Shown: one piece after another, positions 14,380-25,920 of the stretch
Layout: each line of letters starts with the position of its first letter
Position numbering within the stretch: the stretch's first letter is position 1
NCBI GenBank assembly: GCA_037013685.1
Contig: CM072884.1
Span: 9,362,001-9,426,000 of the forward strand
DNA length: 64,000 nt
Direction of reading: 5' to 3'
Origin: Acridotheres tristis
Taxonomy: Eukaryota; Chordata; Aves; Passeriformes; Sturnidae
The notes under the pieces: model-generated
What the model was told of the DNA's origin: nothing
The model's database searches: none
The model's input: the letters and a program-made list of their open reading frames with translations, nothing else
Position numbers and translations under genes: made by a program

Positions 14380-14740
14380 CCACTCTATTCAGGGTTCATC
14401 AAACACAGCCACTCTCCTGATTAATGGCTAATTTATTATTTGCCTTGCAAATGTTTATCTGCTGGGAGATGAAGTAAATATACTTCAGCTCTGACAAGCA
14501 CCATGACCACTCTCTCCCTGCCTGATGGAATGGTCAGTTGATGGTGTCCCAGAGGAGTCGTGCCCTGCCTTAGGTTTCCCAGACAGCCCTCTGAAAGGCA
14601 AAGTATCTATTTTTAATGAGCACAGTGCAAAATCAATTAGCTGGTGGCTTAGAAAAGAAGAAATTAATAATCACACTTATTTGGCGTTTTCATGAGACCC
14701 ATCAAAAATAAACGTCCGTATTAATTGTATACATTGGTGT
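14380..14740. promoter_or_regulatory. candidate conserved non-coding element
   Basis: A dense mixture of homeodomain-type cores (gattaatgg, ctaatttatta, tcaattag, attaataatc) with mixed-composition stretches and a few CpGs (near 14560, 14685, 14715). No simple repeats and no coding frame. This texture resembles vertebrate developmental enhancers and ultraconserved-type elements. It is a pattern judgement only; homeodomain cores are common by chance in AT-rich DNA. Confidence 0.3.
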
Positions 14741-16850
14741 TTTTATGCAGGATGATGAACCATTTGCTTAAAATAAAAATATAAAATAAGTCCATATATT
14801 GCTACATCATAGTCTTTCACTGCGCCAACCTGAAAAATGCCATAACGTAGCCAAAAAAAAAAAAAAAAAAAGGCACTCAAGGAAAATATAATTTCAGGGA
14901 AAAAAAACTCAGAAAAACAAAAGATAAGTGTATGATGTAATTCTCTAATGCCATTCAGCTGGGTGACAGCCAACTTCATATGTCATATTGTATCTCTGCT
15001 GCACCAGGCAATTCTAGGTGCAAGTTGTTATGAGTTCTTGTATCTGGAAACTAACAGGTCACAAATCATGCCCTCTGCTTGTAGAGATTTTTCTAAGCTA
15101 CCCAAATACAACCTTATCTTGGTGGGGAGGAACAGTAAATATTCAAGAGTTGAGAAAACAAAAGAAACTTGAACTTCCACGAACAGCAGTATCCTTATAT
15201 AATGCTAAAGTAGTAGGTAAGAAAAATACACGTAGCAAACAAAGACACTATGCAGAAAACTGCAAAGAACCTACATTTTTATAAAATGTGTAGAAAAAAA
15301 AGGAACTGAAAATATAAAGGAACTAATGTATCAAAGTAAGTTAGTTACCACATGAAACAGATCAAAAAGTGAAAATAAGAGTAAAAGGGACCTAACCTGA
15401 GGAAAATTAGCATGTGTGTCCTTCATACCATACACTATCTACAACTGAGTAAATATGTATTGTAGAAGGTAGAGAAAGTAACCAGCACTGGAATTTCAGT
15501 AGGTGTGGAAGGTGCACGAACTCCAGTAATAGGGTTGGAGTAACTCTGCCACTTTGCCTGAAAAGCATTCTGACTGTCAATTCCTCATTGCACCAGCTCC
15601 TCTCTGCACCATTTTTTTCCACTGATTACATGTGGAGATCATAAGTGAGAGAGGAATCGTTCACATTCTGTCAGTGTATTCATACACTTGTCTTTGGAGA
15701 GACACAACTTTGTTGAACTACTGACCACTACTTCATTTTATTCTTAATCCATGATAGGTTGGACCAGAGATATAGGCCTATGGGAAAGAATAGGATAAAA
15801 CCCCTAGAATCCCTGCCTCCGTTTTCTCTCCTTATTTCAGTTAGTGGCATGCAGGGAGCTGAGTGCTCTGCTCTCTCCTGTGCTTGATGCAGGACATCTT
15901 GGGAAGCACACCAAAGTCTCACCAGGATGTAAATTCCAGGTAAAAGTTTGAAGCAAATATAAGTGTACTGTCAAAACAATAACTGAGTTTTGAAGAGAGT
16001 ACTCTAAAACACTCTTTGAAAATATCTGCTCAATCTAGAGCTTCTGGCAGGAGTGGCAAGAAGAGCAGTAAAGAGGAGAATACAGATGATTGCAGATAAG
16101 CCAGATGTGCTCTGTGCTGTAAATCTAACGTTTAAGTAATTTCTTGGGTCTCTTCTTTCCTAATAGCCCATTCTCACCTCAGCTTCCAGAAGCAAGAGGA
16201 AGTGACAGCTGTTAAAGTAATACACAACTGGACTCACCAGTTCTCGGCACGCAGCACTGAAATCTTAGGTTTCATCTATGATTTCACATGATCAGGTCAT
16301 AGTCTATTGCATAGTCATTTGTAACTATTGCAAGGTATTAATTCACTTATGTACACCTACTAGAGATCTATGTAGTGCAAAATAAGGCTTTCATGATGTA
16401 AAGTTTAGCTTAGTCTGTGTGTTCTGGCCTGGCAGGTTAAATATGTAACACAAAGTCCACATTCACAGCTGCCATCTAACTAACTGTCAGAGTAGTCTGA
16501 AGGAATTCCAACACAGGACTCCTGAAAGAGCTCAGCACACACTTCAGGACATTGCTCCCCTCTCCACACTGAAGTTCTGCAGAAAAGCTCACTTATTTTG
16601 GGGGGAACCACATGGAAATACAGTCCCTTGATGCTTAATTCCCAATTAGACTGCCCGTGACTTCTATCAACAGTCAATGACTTTCCCAGAGCTAACTTCT
16701 GTGTGGACTGAGGAATACACACTACAGTTTATGTCAGTGTGTGAGGCAGGACACTCTGGCCTTGTTATTCAGACATCATATATGTAACTAGTCCTGACAA
16801 CTGCTGATTATATCTTTTTTAAAGTGCTGCTGCCTTTTTCTGTTTGCCAG
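14741..16850. other. non-coding sequence with an A(19) run, no gene seen
   Basis: Contains a run of 19 A at 14853-14871. No AATAAA lies in the 30 bases before it, so it looks like plain simple sequence rather than a retroposed mRNA tail. Nothing else could be identified. Confidence 0.65.
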
Positions 16851-17029
16851 TTATCCTCTGGTGTATATGCCAATGCAGGCAATGTCCCATCACTGTAATT
16901 GTCACTCAACTGTCTGTCAGTGATGAGAAGGAGAGGGTGACAGCCTTGACATCCCACCAATCATCCCTCTGGAAAATTGATATCGTCCTCCCCAGTAAAC
17001 AACAGCTAAAGAATCGACCAGCCTTGCCG
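16851..17029 (+). other. exon-like segment with strong splice-site look-alikes
   Basis: A pyrimidine-rich tract ending in 'tgtttgccag' (16841-16850) makes a good 3' splice site, and 'gccg/gtacgt' at 17026-17035 makes a good 5' splice site. The 179 bases between them are GC-richer than the flanks. One frame is open right across (a 65-codon open run from 16844 to the stop at 17039-17041). The encoded peptide matches nothing I know, and 179 is not a multiple of three, so if real it could be a phase-changing coding exon or an exon of a long non-coding RNA. Splice look-alikes of this quality do occur by chance in 64 kb, hence the low confidence. Confidence 0.25.
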
Positions 17030-20000
17030 GTACGTCCCTGAACAATCAGCTTCCATTAAGGGCAGAAGCCACACATTTATCCCCCTGTACTCCAATCAAT
17101 AGTGCACTGACTTGTTCTGCCTTCAAGCATGTGGCTGCTCAAGGTCTCCATTTAGCACAGGCTACCTTTCAAACACTTTCTAGGTCTTTCAAACTTAAAT
17201 GTAGGAAGCAGCTTTTGGGGTCTTTGCAACATCCTCTATTTCAATTTTAAAATATCTTACTCCCGTCAATTTCACTTATTTACTTCAGTTCACAAAAGGT
17301 TTATTTTCTCAATTGTATTATTTTTTCTTTAACCATGGTATACAAAATCACTGCATCTTTTTACTGCTTCTCCTTTGTAGGCTTGCATTTACATATAGCC
17401 ATGCTTTAGAGGAAATAGATGCATATTGTGCAAAAACTGACCTTATTTAAAATGAACTACCACGTGTATACACACTAAAAACGCTGTCTGGCAATCAGAA
17501 CGGTTTGTTAAACACGAAGTCCACAAACATTTATACATCACTCAGTAACCTAAAACTGTAGACAATTAGCTTGGTAAAACAGTAAAATGATCATAAGCTG
17601 GCATATAAAATCTCTCAAGGAGAGAAAATCAGTTACTCACAACTCATGGAATGAATCTTCTGTGATGAAAATCCTGAACACAGGAGGAATAAAATACTGG
17701 TGTGAAAGCTCACTTCACAACTCAGAAAGAAATTAAAAATCTTCAAGTGCAGTTGTAGATTAATACTTCACTTTACTGTTTGGCATGAAGAGCTAAGGTA
17801 GCAGCTGTTACTGTTCCGCTCATAAACTCTTCTATACACAACCACACAGTCTAGAAATCACCTGGGGCTAGCACAGTATCAAATCTCCTACACAAAGCAC
17901 TGTCCACTCACTACCTTAACATCCCCAAGGCCCTCCATTTCTACCTTTGTAACTTGACTGTCCCTTGTAACCTGGTGACTTTTCATCAGCTCACACCCCG
18001 AGGATACTGAGCCAGTGCTGCTCCTTCTACCCCAAATATTCTTCTACTCACAGCCCTGCACCAGCAGATTCTGACCACTGCCACAACAGTGGGTTCTGTG
18101 ACACAGACTGGTAGATATGCCTGGATCACTCTTTGCCTCTTGGCTTTTAGCCTGCAAGTTCAGGCAAAGGGATCTTCACCAAAGAACTGCCTGGGGAAAC
18201 CTCCTAGTGCATTGCAGAGACCACTCATCTAAGAATATACTTTATTACTTTTCACAGGCAACCACTAGGAAAAAGGTCTTCTTTTTGCCCTCAGTTTATT
18301 GGATTTTTTTTTTTTTTGGAGGGGTGGGGAATTGTTTGCTTTTTCCCCAAGATAACTTTAAAGTTTTCAGATGCCATCAACTCCAGACTCTACTAATACA
18401 GCTTTGTGCAACATCATTTGATCATGTGCCTAAACACCCTTTGTGAACCACCACCAGCTACTGATAGAAGATAAAATCACAGCTGTTGGTAACCAACACA
18501 GAAATAAAATTCTGAAATTTTATTATTCTGCATGGAGAAGAATTTTAATTTCCAAATTGTAATCATGATCACAACATCGTGTGTCCAGATAAAATGTTAC
18601 TATAAAACTATGTCAGTCATTTATGCAATGGGAGAACTTAGTGGTTATTTGTAGTCCTAAGACCCTCCACCATTATTTCAGCTTGGGAACAACTACATTT
18701 TTCATAGATATCAATAAACACAAAAAGCTGCATATTCTGCCTGCAACAGCTTTTGGTCTTCAAAAGACGCATACTGACATTAATAATGACATTGTTAAAT
18801 TCAATTTTTAAGGAAATTTAAGGTTTACCAATGGGTTTCCTTTGTTTGGGGGTCTAGACAGTACTGGTGTAATGTGTTAACCATCCACTGTCCCCTTCAG
18901 TTTGCTAAATGGACACAATCAATACCTTAATGGGAATGTTTGGAAGCATCCATAGGCAGACCAAATTGGCACATTACAACACTTTTCCTAGCCTGTGCAT
19001 TAAGTTCATTAACTTTTCTAATTTGAATTACAAATTTCATTTCTCTGATCAAGATGAAGACATGGGTCTCATTTACAAGATCAGATTTTTGCTGTGTTAA
19101 TGTTTTACATGGAACGATAAAGTTAATGCAGCGAAGAGACATCATGTCACCCCTATTGGTAGACAATTATAGATAAGGTTCCAAATTCCAATAATCCTGA
19201 TGGAAAGCACACAGGAACTTCCATAGAAGAATGACAAAAATATTAAGCAGAGAGGCCAAAAGGCTAATCAACCCTCTCAGAAACATATCCATGCTTGCCA
19301 CAACAAGAGCACACTCTACAAAACCAAAATGTGTTATTTAATTTAATTTCCTGTAATTTAATGGACAAACACAGTCCCATTCTCCTTTGCATTGATCATT
19401 AAACTGCTAATTAAAATCTTTCAGAAAGGTTTAAAGTTTAAGTGAAACACTTCTCTAGTTTTACGATACTGTACTTAGAGTTAATAAAGCATTGGAAGGG
19501 AATTTTGTCTTACTAAAACGTCCAGCTTCATCAGTTCAGATAAAATATAGAGTTTTGAACCATGCACAGCACACTTCTTCCAGGAAAGTTTAAAACAGTC
19601 TTTTGGGAATGTTTTAAGATATTACAGTTAAGAATCAAAATAATCGAACTTGTATGTTTTTCACCTCAAATTCAGTTATTAAAGAAATAACCCTAGGCAA
19701 ACTCTATGCATACAATCATTTATGAATTCAGGAATTATTGAAAGAAGAGCAAGTATTAAACCACCACAAAATGTTTCTCAGTGACTTAGAAATAACGACA
19801 TAAGTGACATCCAGGTACTTGGAGTTACATTTTAGGTTTTCCTTCAGAGGCAGAAAATACAAAATGCCGTAAAATTCCAGCATTCACTTCCCACCTGACA
19901 AAGTGTACATGTTCCTTCTCATGACCATGGCATAATAAAATGGCATTCAATTATACTGAATTAATGGCAGCTGCAACAGTTACCTCCCAAAAATTCCTCA

Positions 20001-23000
20001 ATAATTCCCTAACTCTTTCAATACTGCCACTGAGGCTACAATTCCATAATTACTGATAGCAGATGCATGTTCCTGCTCACAGTTGCTCCTGATCAGCACA
20101 GACACACAGGCAGATTGCTGCAAACTCCACTACAGCACATAATATGAAGTCAGAGCTGGCCATGTGGGAAGACTGACAGCATGGCAGAGTGCCTGCTGCT
20201 GTCATGTTCACCTATCAAAAATGTTTGGAGGAATTAGAATTAGCAGCATAAATTTATAACTAACCTGCACTTTTATGTCATGTGGCACTGGGATTTTTGA
20301 AGCAATAAGAGGATGCTCTTACATTCAAATTCGTAGCTCTCTTCTTCTTGGTGCCTTGTAAATCCAAAGACCACGTGTAAAACCTGTTTCCCAGGCATCA
20401 GTGGAGAATCTGTCAGTGCATTCTTCTGAAGTTAAGCACTGTGAATTTCAGGCAGCCTATGATGAGGCCTGATACGAAGTAGATCCTTTTTCACATGTCC
20501 ATGTATATAAAAGGTCTGTCACAACCTAGTCTAATGTCAGTAACTACCAAATACTGTATATGGCAGTATCACAGAAGGATATTTTTTTTTTCAGAAAAAT
20601 CACACTTGACTGCTCTCTCACATTCGCTTTCATAATCAAGGGTGCTAATTTTGAATTTAATTTTAATTTCAAAGTAGCTAGACTGGCCCCATTTAAATTC
20701 AAAGCAAGAGGTATTTAAGATCATCTCCTCTTGTGACTAATAAACTTTGGCTCCCTCACCACAGATGCATAGAGGCAAAGGGGGAGAGACAAATGTCAGT
20801 GGAAATTAATGTACATGGGACTGCATACTGTTCAAAATCAGAATTTCAGTAGGGATAAATGACCTTTGTTAAGTGATTATAGATTTTTTTTTTTAATAAA
20901 TGGCATTATAAAATACAGAGCATAGGGCGTTTTACTGCAATATAACTTCACTGTTACACTTTGTCTGTTTTAAGCTAGAGGTTTAATAAGTAATGAAAAT
21001 CCTCTGCTTGAGACCTCAGCTGTTTTTATTATATTTTCTGACTAGTGGGAATGGTTAATTCTCACTCATATAATATTCATGGGGGTTTGATTTTTAATGG
21101 GGACCTGCATTTACAGGCTTTTGAGCAGGTTCTTCATTCCTTTGTAGACAGAGAAAAACCTCTGGATGCCTTTAAAACAACTACAGTGAAAGAAACATAT
21201 AACAGAAATAAAGGGCATGGGGACAAGGATTAAAAGGATATTCACTGTAAATTTGAGTAGTTACCCACCTATAACATTACCAGTGTTTTCCTACCCAGTT
21301 ACAGATATGCACACATACTTAAGGAGGGCTGCTTAGGTAAGTGTTTTGTTTTACAAATGGAACAATACAAGATACCAGACATACCCTGGCATTGAAGTTA
21401 TAAGTAGAATGATAAGTAGAATGATGTAGAAGTAACATTTCCACTCTGCCTTTCCAAATCCTCTTTCTTTTCATGGTAGATACACTAAAAATGATCACCT
21501 TCACTACCCAAAGTCTAAATTAATTCAATTCTGAAAATACTTACAGGTATACTATAATGAAAAATCTTTTGCACTAAAATAAATTACTGAGAATCCCTAA
21601 TAATACTTGTTGTATGCACTAGCAATTTACCCGAGTTATAAGGAAAAACACATGAATATTTTTTCTGGCCCACTTGAGCCTTTAAAACAGAGTTTAGGGG
21701 CAGGACTGGACAATAACCCACATATCTTTTTGCAGAAAAAGATCCAAGCTTACTCTGGGAAAAAGAGAAAAATAGTGACTGTTAAATCATCCTCAAGTCA
21801 TCAGATACCTGTGTTATGTCAATTGAGATCACAGGGAGGTAAGCCATGAAATGGTGTAACTAATGTAAATAATAAATTCATTCATAAACCTAACATGTTT
21901 GATAAAGGAGCTGTAATAGCATTGCTTGTCGATTGTGTCTGTAATTCAGTTGTTTTACATTGCTCCATTAGCAAATGAAGCATTATAAAATTATGCTGGG
22001 TTTGCATTTTCACACATAGAACGACTCTGTGATATGGATCTAAATATCCAATTCAAAATACATTATTATTATTGGAATTATTATTACCATCATGTGTTGT
22101 GTTCAAGATTTTTTTTTCTCAAATCCTAAATAAACAGCTCAAAGCCTCTGGGACCTTCACGTCCTGGACAGTCTTTTCTAATTCCAGCCTCCTTCAAAGA
22201 CCACAAGCTATGGTGCTGAAGTAGACTTGCAATTACCAGACTTCCCCAGTCCATAGTACTCTTTTTACTTGTGTAATCTGTTAAACATTCAATCATATAA
22301 GATACTTTAGTAATATTTTGCATGGCCATATTTCTTTGTGGAACGGAGAAATCCATAAATTTCATCAGCTGCTAAGAAAAGTATATGCTGTGATTTCAGC
22401 CCAGAGAATTGTTCTAACTCACACTTTTTAGCTGTTTCCAACACACTACTGCTGTCCAACTACGTCATAAATACCTGCCAAGAGTATTCATTTCACATTT
22501 CTGAAGATTAATTCTTCTCTACACATTCATTTCTTAGAATTTCTGCCCTTGCTGCTCCCTGAATGGGAATATTGGAAGATTTACTCTGGGAGAAGGAGTC
22601 TTACACAGAATTCTCATGGATTTATGTTGATGAACTACACATCACATACAAGCTGGAGTTGCAGTTAGTAAGACAAAGGATCCCATGTTTCACTTTCAAT
22701 GTACATCTGCCACTCTCCAACCAGAAAGCCACTTTTTCTGCATCCTGCCATCACCTACCCAGCAGCCCCAAACTTCCTCTGTATTACCTCTTTCTCTCAC
22801 CACTGGATAAACTGCTGATGCCTTTATTTTGACCATTTTTCTCCTGAAGGCAATGCTAAAGATGTCTAGTGAGGTCAGAAATAAGAGTATACTGGATTGT
22901 GGTTTCTCATGCTCACAGACACTTCCATTAATTCTGTTCATGAACTGATAGATCATTATCTTATATCTGGTGATATTTTCCAGCCCACTACTCATGCTAG

Positions 23001-24063
23001 AAGGATACTCCAGAGCAGAACACTGCTGGGAATTTCAATCAAAACATCATAGAAAACTACCAGCAAGTTTTTAATGAAAGCAGTTACTAAATCTACACTG
23101 AAAAGAATACCACAGTTTCCTCTATTTCTCTAACTGATGTGTAAATGAGCTCTCAGGTGGAGAAGAATGGAAAAAATCCTGATCACACCTTACCATACAT
23201 GAATGAAAAATTACTTAATCAATGAAAAGTTACTTACCCTGCAGTGACACTTTCTGAGTAAGGTATATTCTGTGTGTGGTGATCTACAAGTGTTGGTACA
23301 TACAAATACAATACGCATGGAAATTATGATTACACACATATGTGTGTATAATTGTTTTTTAAAACTAATTAATAATGGTCTTATGTTGCTTATACTCATA
23401 TGCTAATTTATACATCCCTGGAGAGAAAGAATCCTGCTGAATACTATAATCTTTGTCACAGGAATAGTTCAACTACTGTGCCTTCCAAACTATCCTGAAC
23501 AGAGGGGTTTTTTTGGTTTGTTTTTTTTTTTTCATTTCTCCTGTGATTTGGCTGAAGAAAATAGTTGGATAGTGTGGAAAATTGTGTCATCCAACTGATC
23601 TTTTGGTCAGTTGGGCTGAAAGTTTGGAATATGAAGCAACAAAGCAATCACAAAAATGTCTACTGCATACTACTACCATTATGCCAATTAAATTACTATT
23701 AGTCCGTATTTGGGAGCTTTTTATCCTTTAAGACCAAACAAAGGCAGCTCTCTAGGACAACTTCTGTGAGGGTTAGCTCCTATGGACAAAAAGGGATTCA
23801 AAAGAAGAGAAATGTATTTCTGCCTTTCCTTCCAGCAGACCCAGAAGAACACATTGCACCTGGAAGAACTTGTTAGAATCCCTTGAACTCAGGGAATAAA
23901 AGCAGATTTTAATACAAAATTAAACTACATCCCAAGTGGTGAGTACAGATTGCTAATTTCTCTTTATCAAAACCTCACACAAGCTGGGGTGTACAACTTG
24001 CATGTAAAATACAATATTTGCCCTCCTTTCTCTAGGCAGAGGAGGAGGAACCTTTGTTGGAAA
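17030..24063. other. non-coding AT-rich sequence, no gene seen
   Basis: No supported gene. It includes a T(14) run near 18304-18317, a short tandem pair of a 12-base unit (ataagtagaatg at 21400-21411 and 21412-21423), and a small region of overlapping inverted repeats at 23563-23614 (see findings). Open frames are at most 109 codons and unrecognised. Confidence 0.65.
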
Positions 24064-24108
24064 TAGGTGATGTGTAAGGGCCCTTCCAACCCAAACCATT
24101 CTATATAG
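24064..24108 (+). mobile_element. CR1 LINE, 3' end fragment
   Basis: The block 'aagggcccttccaaccc' followed by 'aaaccattctat' is the sense-strand 3' end of avian CR1 elements, which end in short repeats of an ATTCTATG type. The copy is severely 5'-truncated, as most CR1 copies are, and slightly diverged. The sequence just upstream (from about 24031) may be an older, unrecognisable part of it. No reverse-transcriptase coding sequence is present. Confidence 0.8.
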
Positions 24109-25139
24109 TCCCTGGGCATTAGCCTATTAATTCAGGCACCCAAAGCTAGACTGTGTGAAATTTTGGTAGTATTTCCCTTTAGAAAATCTGCCCAGCTCCC
24201 ATAACACTGGTCAAGATCTACTTCCCAAAAGAGAAGCCTCTTATGTGTCAAGATTTTTACTTGGCTTTCCTTATGCATGTCTTTCCCCTCCCCCTTTTCT
24301 AACAATTTCACATCAGATCCTAAACTGTCAAAATCCCACAAGAACTAAAACTAATCCTCAGATATTTTAAGACTTAAAGCCACACACCACTTTCCCATGT
24401 TAGCAATGAAAAGACATCCAATATCTTGATTTATATCCAGGTCACATTGTGCCAGCAAGAAATGCCTACAACTTCTTGAGAACTCATGGTTTGTTAGTGT
24501 CAATACCCTTCTGAAACAGAAACATTTATTTTATTAGCACTAAATAATGTCAGGTCATGCATTTGCATGCTATAGGTGATAGGAAGTGCTATATGAGTAA
24601 ATTAGATTTTCATCAGTTTTGAGTTTTATTAAACCAATTTTTCTTCCTTCTTAGAATGACTGTAATTTGACAAAATGACAGAATTTAAGAGCAAGAGAAA
24701 AGGCTGCATTAATGGCACTTTCAAGGAATGCAAAACTTCCACAGTAGAAAGAATATAAATGCATAGTTCTGCTTTTCTCATCCATTAATTCAATAATATC
24801 CCTATTTTCTAAGTCCTGCTCTCGAAAAGAAGCCATACAGCTTGCAAAATACCAAGCACATATCTGGACGAACCTACCCAAAATCTCAGACAGTATCAAA
24901 GCTGGACATGAATACAGCACTACACTGTCCAGTGCATTGTTGCAAGTTCTTTATTCCCCATCTGATAGTGCATGCATGAACTGCCCCTGTTTGATGAATC
25001 ACAGAGGAAAATGGGATCTGACAAACAGCCCCTCTTTCAGCAGCTGTGTACTATGACAGCACCAATAGAAAAACACATCATTGGTTCTAAAATGCCACAT
25101 TTTTGCCATTTACATTGAGTAAGACATGAAACTCCTTCA
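24109..25139. other. non-coding AT-rich sequence, no gene seen
   Basis: No supported feature. It includes one octamer-type site inside a palindromic context (tgcatttgcatgc, 24558-24570). Open frames are short and unrecognised. Confidence 0.65.
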
Positions 25140-25640
25140 GGGGAGCGGCACTATGTTATCATTAAGGCCTGTTGACACTATGGAGGGTGTGCTTTGAACT
25201 CTGTTCTGTCATCCCTCTTAATCTGCAACTAATCACATTCTGCTCTGAGGAGAGGGAAGGGCCTTCTGCACATTGGCAGCATTGCCAGTGATGAAATATT
25301 GCACCCTTTAAAATCTCATTTGCAGATTGGTTTCATTACCACCCACAACTGGCTGGGATCCATGAGGGAACACACCTGCTCTCATTAGGGCTGTGTGATG
25401 TCTGCTGTTAGCACTATTTCCATGCAAATAGGGGGACAGGGAGATGAAAACTCCGGGAAGTGTCTTTATCTTTCTGCTGATTGGCTTTCCTACCTTCATT
25501 TGGGATGTAACACATGCACAATCTGTTGATTACTCTAAGAGGTTTCTGATGGACTTTACTGACAGTTTCACAGGAATGGACTTTTACTGCATGCTTTGGC
25601 TTCCCTTTTCCATCATGCAGCATTTCTAATCATCATCTAA
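25140..25640. promoter_or_regulatory. candidate conserved non-coding element with an octamer site
   Basis: A stretch of mixed-composition sequence without simple repeats. It contains a consensus POU octamer (ATGCAAAT, 25422-25429), GATA/TTATC-type cores (near 25468) and a CCAAT-like inverted core (ctgattgg, 25477-25484). Frames on both strands are open for 60-70 codons but give no recognisable protein. I read it as possible regulatory DNA. Single octamers occur several times in this AT-rich window, so motif content alone is weak support. Confidence 0.3.
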
Positions 25641-25833
25641 TGCACATATTTGTCATTTTCTACTGCAAATGAGCCCCTTAGGCTAAGCAGTCTTTAAAAT
25701 GTACTGGCTGAGAAAGTGAATTTCCAACTAAGAGTATTTAGCATTAAAGAGAACAATTATTTTTTCCTATGGAATTTTTGGGCATTTAGCATTGTGGATC
25801 CATAATATCAAATAGGGATGGTTGTTTTGTGCA

Positions 25834-25920
25834 ATTATAGAACAGCTTGGGTTGGAAGGGATCTTAAAATCACCTAGTTCCAATCCCCTTGCCATGGGCA
25901 GAGACACTTTCCACTTGATC
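25834..25920 (-). mobile_element. CR1 LINE, 3' end fragment (antisense)
   Basis: Reads from the CR1 3' terminus inward on the complementary strand: an 'attatagaa' terminal-repeat remnant, 'gcttgggttggaaggg', 'cacctagttccaatccc', then 'gccatgggcagagacac'. This is the best preserved CR1 block of the window and the clearest sign of an avian genome. The copy stops at about 25920, where a short GT-rich stretch (tgtatgtgtgtgtgt) follows. No coding part remains. Confidence 0.9.

Noticed and set aside
14853..14871. A(19) as a retroposed poly(A) tail
   Set aside because: No AATAAA or close variant in the preceding 30 bases; more likely simple sequence.
24651..24920. 89-codon minus-strand open frame with a protein-like look
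   Set aside because: No domain, no splice sites fitting it, and many frames of this length are expected by chance in 64 kb.
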